DNA of 56,408 nt, taken from NCBI GenBank assembly GCA_029259745.1, contig JAJDEO010000057.1:1-56408 (forward strand). Direction: 5' to 3'. Position numbers and translations under genes: made by a program. The notes beneath the pieces are model-generated. The model worked only from the letters and a program-made list of their open reading frames with translations, was not told where the DNA came from and searched no databases. The stretch comes from Planctomycetota bacterium. GTDB taxonomy: Bacteria > Planctomycetota > B15-G4. Positions 17,650 through 26,677 of the stretch are shown piece after piece; position 1 is the first letter of the stretch, and every line of letters starts with the position of its first letter.

Positions 17650-18791
17650 GTTCGACGCGCGTGGCCGCTGCGTTGCTCGCTCTGGCCACCGTCGTGGCCG
17701 CGCAAGAGAGCGACGCCGCCGAGCCCATCGATCCGCACGATCGGGTCGTCGAGGACATGCGCTTCGAGGACTACGACCCGCCGTCGACGCTGGTCGTCGA
17801 AGAGACAGAAGTCCTGCGCGCGAAGTACCCGTTCGTCGACATCCACAATCACCAGTGGGCTATGGCCGCGGCTGATCTCGACGCGCTTGCCGCGGAGATG
17901 GACCGCCTGAACATGGCCGTCATGGTGAACCTGAGCGGCCGCGCGCGCGGGCAGTCGGGCTACCTCGCGGCCGTGCTCGACAACGTCGCGCGCAGTCAGC
18001 CGTCGCGCTTCGTCGTCTTCACGAACATCTCGTTCGACGACTTCGACGACGCCTGGACCGCGCGCACCGTGCAGCAGATCCGCGACGACGTCGCGCTCGG
18101 CGCGCAGGGCCTGAAGATCTACAAGAACCTCGGGCTCACGGCGCTCGACACCGACGGCAAGCGCATCGCCGTCGACGACGCGCGGCTCGATCCCGTCTGG
18201 GCCGTGTGCGGCGAACTCGGCATTCCCGTCCTCATCCACACCGGCGAGCCGGCGGCCTTCTGGCTGCCGCGCGACGAGAACAACGAGCGCTGGCTCGAGC
18301 TGAAGCAGAAGCCCGAACGCTACCGTCCACCGGGCGTCTTCCCGACGTTCGAAGAGGTGATGGGCGAGCAGCACAGCGTGTTCTTGAAGCATCCCGGCAC
18401 GACCTTCATCGCCGCGCACATGGCGTGGATGGGCAACGACCTCGGGCGTCTCGGACGCCTGCTCGACGAGTGCCCGAACGTGTACACGGAGATCGGCGCC
18501 ATCCTCGCCGAGCTCGGGCGTCAACCGCGCACCGCGCGCCAGTTCTTCATCGACCACCAAGACCAGGTGATGTTCGGCAAGGACACGTGGGTCCCGAACG
18601 AATACCCCGTCTACTTCCGCACGCTCGAAACCGACGACGAGTACTTCAAGTACTACCGCCGCCGCCACGCCTTCTGGCGCATGTACGGCCTCGACCTCCC
18701 CGACGTCGTCCTCCAAAAGCTCTACTACGGCAACGCGCTGAAGGTCCTCCCCGCGATCGACAAGAGCCTCTTCCCACCGATCGAGGGGTGA
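17643..18791 (+). CDS. Exported amidohydrolase-family protein
   Basis: 382 residues. An N-terminal signal peptide (about 1-20, ending VVAAQ) precedes an amidohydrolase-2-type TIM barrel. Visible metal-site motifs are FVDIHNHQW (first strand), GLKIYKNLG (a central Lys), PVLIHTGEP, FIAAHMAWMG and VMFGKDTWV (late Asp). The family hydrolyses or decarboxylates many substrates, so none can be assigned. The GTG start overlaps the stop of the carboxylase gene in GTGCTGA, which suggests translational coupling of an exported enzyme to a cytosolic one. Nothing odd is seen in the reading frame. Confidence 0.85.
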   Translation: MLSSTRVAAALLALATVVAAQESDAAEPIDPHDRVVEDMRFEDYDPPSTLVVEETEVLRAKYPFVDIHNHQWAMAAADLDALAAEMDRLNMAVMVNLSGRARGQSGYLAAVLDNVARSQPSRFVVFTNISFDDFDDAWTARTVQQIRDDVALGAQGLKIYKNLGLTALDTDGKRIAVDDARLDPVWAVCGELGIPVLIHTGEPAAFWLPRDENNERWLELKQKPERYRPPGVFPTFEEVMGEQHSVFLKHPGTTFIAAHMAWMGNDLGRLGRLLDECPNVYTEIGAILAELGRQPRTARQFFIDHQDQVMFGKDTWVPNEYPVYFRTLETDDEYFKYYRRRHAFWRMYGLDLPDVVLQKLYYGNALKVLPAIDKSLFPPIEG

Positions 18792-19037
18792 GCATCGTTC
18801 GTTGTCGGACGCGGTAGCGCCCATCCAGGTTCTTCGCGTCGCATGCGTTCCTGACATCGCGCCGAGATCTGCGGTTGTGTGAGGCCGCCGCGTAGACGGG
18901 TGCGCTCAGCTCTCGAGTGAAGACATGCAGGCAGCGCGGACCTTCGGCGATCTCGTCGTCGAGAACCCTTTCGCCGGCTGAGATTCACTGCTCATTCTGC
19001 GGTGGCCGGTTTTCACGGCGGCGCCTACGGTTGGGAC

Positions 19038-20105
19038 ATGAACGCGACGAGCCTGCCGCCTGCTGATGAGATGTACGCCGCCGTGGTGCGGCGTGATGCC
19101 CGCTACGAGGGCGTGTTCGTCCTCGGCGTCACGAGCACGGGGATCTTCTGTCGACCGGGGTGCCCCGCGCGCACGCCGCGGCGCGACAACGTGCGCTTCT
19201 TTCGCGACGCGAGTCAGGCCGAGGAGGCTGGGTTCAGGGCGTGTCTGCGCTGTCGACCGCTCGAGGCTCGGGGCTCCGAGCCGGAGTGGATCGCGGCGCT
19301 GCTTGCCGACGTCGAGGCCGAGCCGACGCGGCGCTTCACGGATGCCGATCTGCGCGCGCGCGGGCTCGATCCCGGTCGCGTGCGGCGGTGGTTCCGCGCG
19401 CAGCACGGCGTGACGTTTCACGCCTACGTGCGGGCGCGTCGGCTCGGCGAGGCCCACGCGCAGCTCGACGGAGGCGGCGACATCCTCGGGACGGGTTACG
19501 ACCACGGCTTCGAGTCGGCCAGCGGGTTCGCCGATGCGTTCCGGCGCATGTTCGGAGCCTCGCCCGGGCGTGCGCGTGGCAAGCGGCTCGTGCTCGTCGA
19601 GCGCCTCACGACGCCGCTCGGGCCGATGCTCGCCGGCGCCTGCGACGACGGCGTCTGCCTGCTCGAGTTCCACGATCGCCGCGCGCTCCCGACGCAGGTG
19701 CGCACGTTGCAGTCGCGCCTCGGCGCCGTCACCGCGCCCGGACGACACGCGCTCGTGGAGCAGCTCGACGAAGAGCTCGCGGAGTGGTTCGACGGCACGC
19801 GCCGCAGCTTCGATGTGCCGCTCGCCGCGCCGGGCACGCCGTTCCAGGAGCGCGTCTGGAACGAACTCCGCGCGATCCCCCATGGCGAGACGCGCACGTA
19901 CGCGGAGCTGGCCACGGCCGTCGATCGCCCAGGCTCAGCCCGCGCGGTCGGCCGCGCCAACGGCGACAACCGCCTCGCGATCCTGATTCCGTGTCACCGC
20001 GTCATCCGCGCCGACGGCGATCTCTGCGGCTACGCCGGAGGTCTACGCCGCAAGCGTGTGCTGCTCGAGCACGAACGCGGTGTCAGTCGTCGAACGCATA
20101 CTTGA
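19038..20105 (+). CDS. ada: Bifunctional Ada: methylphosphotriester regulator and O6-methylguanine-DNA methyltransferase
   Basis: 355-residue adaptive-response protein. The zinc site has Cys38, Cys42, Cys69 and Cys72, the same numbering as E. coli Ada; this supports ATG 19038 over the longer GTG 19002. An AraC-type helix-turn-helix follows (about 95-190, with FHAYVRARRLGEAH and GFADAFRRMFGASPG). The C-terminal methyltransferase domain has the active-site PCHRV with Cys319. It repairs O6-methylguanine and, when methylated at its N-domain, activates repair genes. The 246 bp upstream contain no gene or promoter I can name. The 3' end overlaps by 23 bp with the convergent propeller gene. Confidence 0.95.
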   Translation: MNATSLPPADEMYAAVVRRDARYEGVFVLGVTSTGIFCRPGCPARTPRRDNVRFFRDASQAEEAGFRACLRCRPLEARGSEPEWIAALLADVEAEPTRRFTDADLRARGLDPGRVRRWFRAQHGVTFHAYVRARRLGEAHAQLDGGGDILGTGYDHGFESASGFADAFRRMFGASPGRARGKRLVLVERLTTPLGPMLAGACDDGVCLLEFHDRRALPTQVRTLQSRLGAVTAPGRHALVEQLDEELAEWFDGTRRSFDVPLAAPGTPFQERVWNELRAIPHGETRTYAELATAVDRPGSARAVGRANGDNRLAILIPCHRVIRADGDLCGYAGGLRRKRVLLEHERGVSRRTHT

Positions 20106-21393
20106 TGACGATCCCGGGCGAGACGCCACTCACGTAGAGACTGTCGTTCGCCGCGTCGAGGACGAGGCTCTTCGGGTAGTGACAGACGCAGCCGAAGCTC
20201 GTGACGTACGGGATGTCCCACAGCAGCTCACCGTCGGCATCGAGCTTGAACGTCATCCAGTCGTTCTCCCCACTCGCGCCGTGGGCAACCACGTAGATCG
20301 AGTCGTCGGGCCCCAAGACCGCGTTGCGCGGGTGCTCTCCGAAACCGCTCGTGTGGCGCGTCTCCCAGATCAGCTGGCCCCACGGCGCGTACTTGAGCAC
20401 GACGCTTGCGAAGTTTCCCGTCGGCTGTCCGTTCACCAGCGTTCCCTGGGACTCGCCGTAGATGATCGGGTTGCCCTCCGAGTCGACGAGCACGCGCGTC
20501 ACCGAGTCCTGGTTTTGCCAAGGACCGTTGTACGAGTGTGACCACGCGTAGGTTCCGTCGGACTCGAGTTTGGCGAGGTACAAGTCATTGGACGGACCGA
20601 CGACGCCGGCGACATTCCCTGCGACATAGACCTCATCGTTCGGCCCGAGTGCCAGCCAGCGCCCGGTTGCGGGGAGTGACGTCATCCAGAGCTGCCTGCC
20701 GTCGGGTGCAAACGCGTACGTCTCGGCGGAACCGAAGTACGTGCCCGTCATCACGATGCGCCCGTCCGTTCCGACTTCGATCGTTGACGCCGAGTAAGAC
20801 GGTCCGGATCCCTCCGCGGTCCAGAGCACGTTCCCCTGCGCGTCCAACGTCATGAGCCTGTCGAGGTAGCTGGATATGATGACGTGGATCGCGTCGTTGA
20901 CACCAATCGCTACGCGTGTTGCTGAGCTCGCTTGGTCAAGCTGCTGGAACCAGATCAACGACCCGTCGCTGTCGAGCTTGAAGACGACCATGTCGAGCGT
21001 TTGGAGGAATTCGCGTCCCACGACGACGAGATCACCGTTCGAGTCGAGCGCCATGTGCGAGCCCGCGTACGAATAGTTCGCCCCCGGGGGATCCTCGACT
21101 TTGAATCTCCAGATCTCGTTCCCGTCGGGATCGTACTTCGCCACGAACAACCCGCCGCCGTTGCCGTACACGTAGACGTTCTGCTCGTCGTCCATGATGA
21201 TCGTCCCGGCCGACGATGAACTGAGGTACTCCAACCACTCTTCTTCGACGGAGGGAGGACCTTCGATGAGAGGTGTCCAGTGGTTCTGGCTACGAGCTCC
21301 CGTGACCTGAGCCGAGACATCCAAGCCCGAGAGGGCGAAGGCAAGGCCGAGGAAGATCAACCAACGCGGCGCGAACGGGACGAGGTGATTCAT
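20083..21393 (-). CDS. Secreted beta-propeller protein with seven DG-x-W repeats
   Basis: 436 residues with a signal peptide (about 1-28, cleavage near VSAQ) and seven repeats, each ending in a D(P/S/A/E)DG or similar turn, x(2-3) residues and Trp (for example YDPDGNEIW, LDSDGSLIW, FAPDGRQLW, LESDGTYAW, LDADGELLW). This fits a seven-bladed SBBP-type propeller. Function unknown; probably a surface or extracellular binding protein. ATG 21393 is preferred over the longer frame start at 21426 because AAGGAA lies 7 nt upstream. It overlaps the ada gene tail to tail. Confidence 0.82.
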   Translation of the reverse strand: MNHLVPFAPRWLIFLGLAFALSGLDVSAQVTGARSQNHWTPLIEGPPSVEEEWLEYLSSSSAGTIIMDDEQNVYVYGNGGGLFVAKYDPDGNEIWRFKVEDPPGANYSYAGSHMALDSNGDLVVVGREFLQTLDMVVFKLDSDGSLIWFQQLDQASSATRVAIGVNDAIHVIISSYLDRLMTLDAQGNVLWTAEGSGPSYSASTIEVGTDGRIVMTGTYFGSAETYAFAPDGRQLWMTSLPATGRWLALGPNDEVYVAGNVAGVVGPSNDLYLAKLESDGTYAWSHSYNGPWQNQDSVTRVLVDSEGNPIIYGESQGTLVNGQPTGNFASVVLKYAPWGQLIWETRHTSGFGEHPRNAVLGPDDSIYVVAHGASGENDWMTFKLDADGELLWDIPYVTSFGCVCHYPKSLVLDAANDSLYVSGVSPGIVIKYAFDD

Positions 21394-21474
21394 GACGAGA
21401 TTCCTTTGCGTGAGCGCGCCGATCATATCAGCAGTCGGGAAGTGCGGAGTCTTGCCGTGCGCCCCAGGCGGTGC

Positions 21475-23121
21475 TCACGCACGGGTCACGCGGCTGACGG
21501 TCCATCCCGTAGCAACAACCGTGCCGGCGCCGATCGGGTTGAGCCAGAGCCACGCGACGTCGCCCTGCGAGGCGATCGCGACGGACGTCATGCCGGCGAG
21601 GAGTCCGACGAAGGCGCCCGTGCCGTTGGCTGTCTTGGTGCCCACGGCGAGGATGAAGACGCCCAGCAACGAGCCATAGAAGTAGGAGCCGACGGTGTTC
21701 ACGGCCTCGATCACGGAGCCGAGCTGCCGCGCGTAGATCGCGAAGCCCGCGGCGAGGATGCCCCACGCGATCGTCGCGACCTTCGAGGCGCGCAGCAACG
21801 CGGCGTCGTCGGCGTCGGGCGCGACGTGGCGCTGCCAGAGGTCGACGACGGTGGATGTCGACAGCGAGTTGAGCTCGGAGTCCATCGACGACATCGCGGC
21901 CGCGAACACGACGGCGATGAGCAGGCCGACGAGCCCGATGGGGAGGCGCTCGAGGATGAAGCGCGGGAAGACGTGGTTCGTGTCGTCGTACGTGGCGTCG
22001 ACGGAGCGGACAGCCGCGATCGTCTCGCTGCGGAGTTCGGCGATGGTCGCATCGGCGGCGAGGAAGGCGTCGCGGCGCGTGGTGTCGTCGGGGCTCGCGA
22101 GCAAGGCACGGGCGGCGACGCGGCGGGCGCTCACGGCGTCGGCGTGTCGTGCGTCCAACGCGTCGAGCTGCTCGGACTCGAGCGCGCTGCGGCCGGTGGG
22201 GTCGAAGAGCAGCGCCGGCGGTTCGAACACGTGGAAGACGAAGAGCAGCGATCCGAGTGCGAGCACGCCGAGCTGCACGGGGATCTTGAAGACGCCGTTG
22301 AACGCGAGGGCGAGGCGACTGTCGCGCAGCGAGCGGCTGGTGAGGAAGCGCTGCACTTGGCTCTGGTCGCAGCCGAAGTAGGCGAGGAAGAGGAACGTGC
22401 CGCCGAGCACGCCCGACCAGACGGTGTAGCGATCGGTCGGGTCGAAGGACGTGCTCAACCACGTCGTGTGACCCGACGCGTCGGCGAGTGTCCAGGCGCC
22501 GCGCCAGCCGACGTCGTCGGGAAGTCCGGCGAGCATCTGCGCGGCGCAGATCGCGAGCCCCGCGACGATGAGCACCATCTGCAGGACGTCCGTCCAGATG
22601 ACGGCGCGGATCCCGCCGATCGACGTGTAGACGATCGCGGCCGCCGCCATGACGAAGACCGTCGACGTCACGCTCCACCCGAGCAGCAGTGCGAGCACGA
22701 CGGACGGCGCATACACGACAACCCCGAGCGCGAGTCCACGCGACAACAGGAACAGCACGGCAGTGAGCGAGCGCGTCTTCTCGTCGAAGCGCTGACCGAG
22801 GAACTCATAGGCCGTGTAGACGTTCGCGCGGTGGTACACGGGCACGAGCGTGAAGGCGAGGATCACCATCGCGATCGGCAGGCCGAAGTAGAACTGCACG
22901 AAGCGCAGCCCGTCCGTGTACGCCTTGCCCGTCGTGCCGATCACGGTGATCGCGCTCGCCTGCGTGGCCATCACGGAGAGACCCACGGCCCACCAGGGCA
23001 TCGTGCGACCGGCGACGAAGAACCCGCGCGCCGTCACGGAGCCACGGCGGCCCACCCAGATGCCGAGGGCCACGATGAACGCGAGGTAAAACGCGAAGAC
23101 GACCCAATCAATGGGCGTCAT
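21475..23121 (-). CDS. Sodium:solute symporter (SSS) family transporter
   Basis: 548-residue membrane transporter of the SSS family, using the sodium gradient to take up a solute (sugars, amino acids, sialic acid, pantothenate and others are known). About 13 hydrophobic helices are visible, starting with VVFAFYLAFIVALGIWVG. Family segments include RGFFVAGRTMPWW, a sodium-site region SVMATQASAITVIG, and AAAMSSMDSELNSLS. A charged loop of about 90 residues lies between later helices (roughly 255-345, rich in Asp, Glu, Ala and Arg), longer than usual. The substrate cannot be told from sequence. It is divergent from the sigma-54-promoted beta-helix gene. Confidence 0.9.
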   Translation of the reverse strand: MTPIDWVVFAFYLAFIVALGIWVGRRGSVTARGFFVAGRTMPWWAVGLSVMATQASAITVIGTTGKAYTDGLRFVQFYFGLPIAMVILAFTLVPVYHRANVYTAYEFLGQRFDEKTRSLTAVLFLLSRGLALGVVVYAPSVVLALLLGWSVTSTVFVMAAAAIVYTSIGGIRAVIWTDVLQMVLIVAGLAICAAQMLAGLPDDVGWRGAWTLADASGHTTWLSTSFDPTDRYTVWSGVLGGTFLFLAYFGCDQSQVQRFLTSRSLRDSRLALAFNGVFKIPVQLGVLALGSLLFVFHVFEPPALLFDPTGRSALESEQLDALDARHADAVSARRVAARALLASPDDTTRRDAFLAADATIAELRSETIAAVRSVDATYDDTNHVFPRFILERLPIGLVGLLIAVVFAAAMSSMDSELNSLSTSTVVDLWQRHVAPDADDAALLRASKVATIAWGILAAGFAIYARQLGSVIEAVNTVGSYFYGSLLGVFILAVGTKTANGTGAFVGLLAGMTSVAIASQGDVAWLWLNPIGAGTVVATGWTVSRVTRA

Positions 23122-23277
23122 GAGAAGCCTCTTCCTGGAGTGCGCTCAGCGTCTCGATCGCGAGAATCGTGCGCGTTTCCGCTGGTGGGAGCGCGTGTCG
23201 TGTCCAACATCGCGACGGTTCGTCGACGACCTGGACTCGTGAGCGCCACGAAACGGTACCTGACCTGCGAATATGAT

Positions 23278-23293
23278 TGGCACGGGGGTTGCA
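23278..23293 (+). promoter_or_regulatory. Sigma-54 (RpoN) promoter
   Basis: TGGCACG-GGGG-TTGCA matches the sigma-54 consensus TGGCACG-N4-TTGCW at every fixed position, with GG and GC separated by exactly 10 nt. It lies 45 nt before the ATG of the beta-helix gene, giving a 5' leader of about 35 nt. An NtrC-type activator would be needed; none is encoded in this window. Confidence 0.75.
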
Positions 23294-23337
23294 ACCCATG
23301 ACGCGTCGTTTCGCCTCTCCTTCGATCCGAGTCTCTG

Positions 23338-25368
23338 ATGAACGTCCGCATTTGCATTGTCGCTGTCGCCCTCGCCGCGTCGACCCTCTCGGGGCAGACG
23401 GTGACGGTCACCACAGTCGAAGACGCGGTCGACATCCCGTCGAATGGCACCGTCGCGAATCTGCCCGGTCCCGACGGCCGCGTCTCCTTCCGCGAGGCGC
23501 TCATCGTGACGAACACGATGCCCGGCGCCCAGACGATCGCCTTCGCGATCCCGACCGAGGAGTGGTGGTTCGACAGCAACGTGGCGACGCTGAAACTCGT
23601 CGACGGCATCTTCTTCGTGACCGACGACGACACGACGCTCGACTTCGCGAGTCAGACGGCAGTGACGGGTGACACGAATCCGGCTGGGCGCGAGGTCGGA
23701 ATCTTCGGCCTCCAGCCCAACGGTTGGGGCCTCCCCGCGATCACGATCTATGCGAGCGACTGCGTCGTCGAAGGGCTCGGCCCGGTCGACCTGCGCCGCG
23801 CGGCCGTCGAGATCGCCGGCGGGACGAACAATCGCATCATCGATTGCACGACGAGCATCATCGAGATCGATGGCTCCGACTTCAACGTGATCGGCGGCAC
23901 GCTTCCCGGCGAAGGCAACGTGCTCGAGGAAGTCGAGATCCAGTGCAGCTCGCACGACAACGTCGTGATCGGGAACCAGCTCGAGGCCGTCTCGATCGTG
24001 GCGAGTCAGTACTGCGATCGCCCCGAGCGCAATCGCATCGGCGGCCCGACGGCAGCAGAGCGCAATGTCATCGCAGGCACGGGGTCGTACTCCGGCGAGG
24101 GCTTCCCACTCGGTCAGAACATCAACATCGAGTGGGGACTCGACACTCTCGTCGAAGGCAACTACATCGGTGTCACGGCTGACGGTCTGACGCGTGTGCC
24201 GCAAGTGGCGCCGACGGGAGTCCGAGTGGTCGACTCGATCAACACGGTCGTGCGCGACAATCTCATCGCGGGGATGTATGTGGTCGGCCAGAACCACTAC
24301 GCCGGTGAGCTCTTCGGCCGTGCGATCCAGATCACCGCGATCAACAACGACACGCTCGGTGTGTCCGTCACGGGCAATCTCGTGGGAACGGACGTCACGG
24401 GGAGTGCCGGGATCCTGACGCTCAACGGAATCCTCGTCGACCACCTGGTCGGCACGCGCGAAGTACGCGACGTGACGATCGGCGGCCTCGACGTGGGGGA
24501 CGCGAACACCGTCGCGTTCACGGAGCGCCGAGGGATCGCCGTGCTCGGTGCGAACGTGGAGGCCAAGATCTCCGGGAACTCGATCCACGGCAACGGTCTG
24601 CTTGGTATCGACCTCGCGAGCTTCTTCAGCGACGGCGATGGCGTCACGCCGAATGATGTGCTCGATGTCGACAACGGCGGCAACACGCTGCAGAACACGC
24701 CGATGCTCACGGCGGTCACGCGGGTGGGCGCCGTCACGCGTATCGAAGGCGTGCTTTCGAGCAGTGCCGACGACACGTTTGCGGTGGAGTTCTTCGCCTC
24801 GCCGACCTGCGACGACAGCGGTTCGGGTGAGGGCGAGGTGTTCTACGGGGCGATCGAGGTCACGACCGACGGCAACGGTGAGGTGGCCTTCGACGCATTG
24901 CTCGATGGCGTGCCGCCGACGAACTGGGTCTTCGCAGCCACGGCAACCCACCTCGCCGAGGGCGCGACGTCAGAGTTCTCGGCCTGTGCATCGACCGTTT
25001 GGTCCGACGAAGGGCACGCGCTGGCCGGCGTCGCAGGTGCGCCGCGCTTGCTTGGTGTCGGCAGTCTCGCGGCAGGCGAAGCCAACCAACTCCTCCTCAG
25101 CTCGGCCGCGCCGAACGCCCTCGCAGCTCTCTTCATAGGGTTCGCTGGCGCGCCGCAGCCTTTCAAGAGCGGCGTGCTCATGCCCGTGCTGGTGGGCATC
25201 GACCCGCTCGTCCTCACGACGACGACCGGCGGCGCGATCGACGTGCCGTTCACGATGCCCGCGGGCGTTCCCGCGTCAACCGAACTGTGGTTGCAGTGGG
25301 CAGTCGAGGATGTCTTGGCAACGAAGGGCGTGTCCCTGTCCAACGCGCTCATGGGGCGCACGCCCTGA
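23338..25368 (+). CDS. Secreted parallel beta-helix protein with lineage-type C-terminal domain
   Basis: 676 residues. A signal peptide (about 1-18) is followed by a segment resembling CSLREA-type N-termini (GRVSFREALIVTNT). A long right-handed parallel beta-helix follows, with short Asn/Gly-rich turns such as NNRIIDCTTSIIEI and GSDFNVIGGTLPGEGN, as in pectate-lyase-like surface proteins. Residues 564-676 form a beta domain that matches the tail of the haem peroxidase at 19-1986. A sigma-54 promoter stands directly upstream, so expression probably depends on RpoN and an activator. The role is likely extracellular, perhaps adhesion or polysaccharide binding; there is no catalytic evidence. Confidence 0.85.
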   Translation: MNVRICIVAVALAASTLSGQTVTVTTVEDAVDIPSNGTVANLPGPDGRVSFREALIVTNTMPGAQTIAFAIPTEEWWFDSNVATLKLVDGIFFVTDDDTTLDFASQTAVTGDTNPAGREVGIFGLQPNGWGLPAITIYASDCVVEGLGPVDLRRAAVEIAGGTNNRIIDCTTSIIEIDGSDFNVIGGTLPGEGNVLEEVEIQCSSHDNVVIGNQLEAVSIVASQYCDRPERNRIGGPTAAERNVIAGTGSYSGEGFPLGQNINIEWGLDTLVEGNYIGVTADGLTRVPQVAPTGVRVVDSINTVVRDNLIAGMYVVGQNHYAGELFGRAIQITAINNDTLGVSVTGNLVGTDVTGSAGILTLNGILVDHLVGTREVRDVTIGGLDVGDANTVAFTERRGIAVLGANVEAKISGNSIHGNGLLGIDLASFFSDGDGVTPNDVLDVDNGGNTLQNTPMLTAVTRVGAVTRIEGVLSSSADDTFAVEFFASPTCDDSGSGEGEVFYGAIEVTTDGNGEVAFDALLDGVPPTNWVFAATATHLAEGATSEFSACASTVWSDEGHALAGVAGAPRLLGVGSLAAGEANQLLLSSAAPNALAALFIGFAGAPQPFKSGVLMPVLVGIDPLVLTTTTGGAIDVPFTMPAGVPASTELWLQWAVEDVLATKGVSLSNALMGRTP

Positions 25369-25464
25369 GCGGGTCCTGACGCGCGTCGCGGGTCCGATCG
25401 CTCGAACGTGCGCCCAGCGTCGCGATAGAGTGAGGTCGACCTACTTACTCCTCGGACGCACACC

Positions 25465-25932
25465 ATGGACCTGCTCACCGCGATGCGTCGCAAGATCACC
25501 TACAACGCCTGGGCCAACGGCCGTCTCCTCGAAGACCTCTCCCGGGCGCGCGATGTCCCCGAGGACGCGCTGCGACTCGCGGGTCATGTGGCCGGTGCCG
25601 AGCGTCTGTGGCTCGGACGGCTGCTCGCCTCGAGCAACCCGCCGGACGTCTGGCCGCAGCTCACGGTCGAGCAGCTCGACGCCCAGCTCCACGAACTCGA
25701 CCACGCGTGGCGCGGCTTCGCGCAGAGCCTGTCCCCCGAGCGCCTCTCCGACGATCTGCCCTTCGCGAACCAGCGCGGCGAAACGCTGACGATGAATGCC
25801 TGCGACATCCTCTCGCATGTGCTCAATCACTCCACGTACCATCGCGGGCAGATCGCGCGCATCCTCAAGCAGGCCGGACACGGCACGACGAACACCGACC
25901 TGCTGCGCTTCGCCCACGAGCATTCGTCATGA
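25465..25932 (+). CDS. DinB-family protein
   Basis: 155-residue four-helix-bundle protein of the DinB/YfiT-like superfamily, which includes metal-dependent thiol transferases such as bacillithiol S-transferases. The metal-site His residues are recognisable: HVAGAERLWL near residue 40 and HVLNHSTYHRGQ near residue 120. Length is typical. The stop overlaps the ATG of the small membrane protein gene (ATGA), so the two are probably co-translated. Another DinB-like protein is cut by the right edge of the window. Substrate unknown. Confidence 0.85.
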   Translation: MDLLTAMRRKITYNAWANGRLLEDLSRARDVPEDALRLAGHVAGAERLWLGRLLASSNPPDVWPQLTVEQLDAQLHELDHAWRGFAQSLSPERLSDDLPFANQRGETLTMNACDILSHVLNHSTYHRGQIARILKQAGHGTTNTDLLRFAHEHSS

Positions 25933-26126
25933 CCGACCTCTTCGCACAGCAGGCCGAGCCACGGGCCGAGGCGCCGAGCGACGACACGCTGGTGTCGTGG
26001 GCGGCGACGGGCCTGGCGATCGGCGTCTTGGCGGTGGGCGTGGGCGGCGTAGCGATCGCGGCCGGCGTCGGGTACGGCTTGCTCGCCGGTCTCGCCGTGG
26101 GTTGGTTTGCAACGAGAAGGAGCTGA
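25929..26126 (+). CDS. Small membrane protein
   Basis: 65 residues. A polar N-terminus of about 23 residues precedes one or two Gly/Ala/Val-rich membrane segments (WAATGLAIGVLAVGVGG and GVGYGLLAGLAVGWFA), ending in ATRRS. The ATG overlaps the DinB stop codon, and the ribosome site of the next gene lies across its own stop, so it looks like the middle gene of a three-gene run. I do not recognise the family. Confidence 0.65.
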   Translation: MTDLFAQQAEPRAEAPSDDTLVSWAATGLAIGVLAVGVGGVAIAAGVGYGLLAGLAVGWFATRRS

Positions 26127-26130
26127 CGCG

Positions 26131-26616
26131 ATCGACGCTTCGAGTCGCTACACCGTGTTCGTCGTGCGACCGCCGAACGAAGTGGCCGACCGCCACTTGG
26201 TGTCCATCCTCACGGCCGACCAGGTGCGCGACGTCGGGGGCCTGACGTCGGCCGCGATCGTGGGCGAGTACCGTGACGGCGTGCACGATCCCGAGCACCT
26301 GAAGTCGAACGTCGCCTTCCAGCGCATGATGCACACGGTTATCGAGACGTGGCTGCCGTCGTCGCCACGCTTCGCCGAGGAGGCGCGGGAGCGCGGCGAG
26401 GGGAGTGTCGTCGTCATCGATGGGCGTACGCCGTACGGCGAGGGCGAGGTTCCGTTCGTCGACATGGTGGGCGCGTTCGAGGTCGCGGGCGGCGAGGTCG
26501 TCAGCTACCACCCGAACCACGAGCACCGGCTGCTCACGGCCGACGGCTGGATGGCGCTCGACACGCCGCTGCACGAAGCCATCGTGCGCCATCTCATCGT
26601 GTCCCGAAGCGGCTGA
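26131..26616 (+). CDS. Conserved hypothetical protein, start codon unclear (possible ATC)
   Basis: About 161 residues starting DASSRYTVFVVRPP and ending HLIVSRSG. It looks like a soluble alpha/beta protein; motifs include SVVVIDGRTPYGEG and SYHPNHEHRLL. I do not recognise the family. The start is unusual: AAGGAG (26117-26122) lies 8 nt before ATC at 26131, while the only standard starts nearby are TTG 26107, with no good ribosome site, and GTG 26155, also without one. I use ATC 26131 as the best-placed start, with the others possible. It follows the small membrane protein gene by 4 nt. Confidence 0.6.
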   Translation: MDASSRYTVFVVRPPNEVADRHLVSILTADQVRDVGGLTSAAIVGEYRDGVHDPEHLKSNVAFQRMMHTVIETWLPSSPRFAEEARERGEGSVVVIDGRTPYGEGEVPFVDMVGAFEVAGGEVVSYHPNHEHRLLTADGWMALDTPLHEAIVRHLIVSRSG

Positions 26617-26677
26617 GGCCGCCGACTCGCGGTGCTACGATCTCGCGGTCCGTTCCGCCCACGACCCGAGATCGCCC

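Noticed and set aside
18925..18981. 18-codon open frame before ada as a leader peptide
   Set aside because: No ribosome site of note, no attenuator structure after it, and Ada is not known to be controlled this way.
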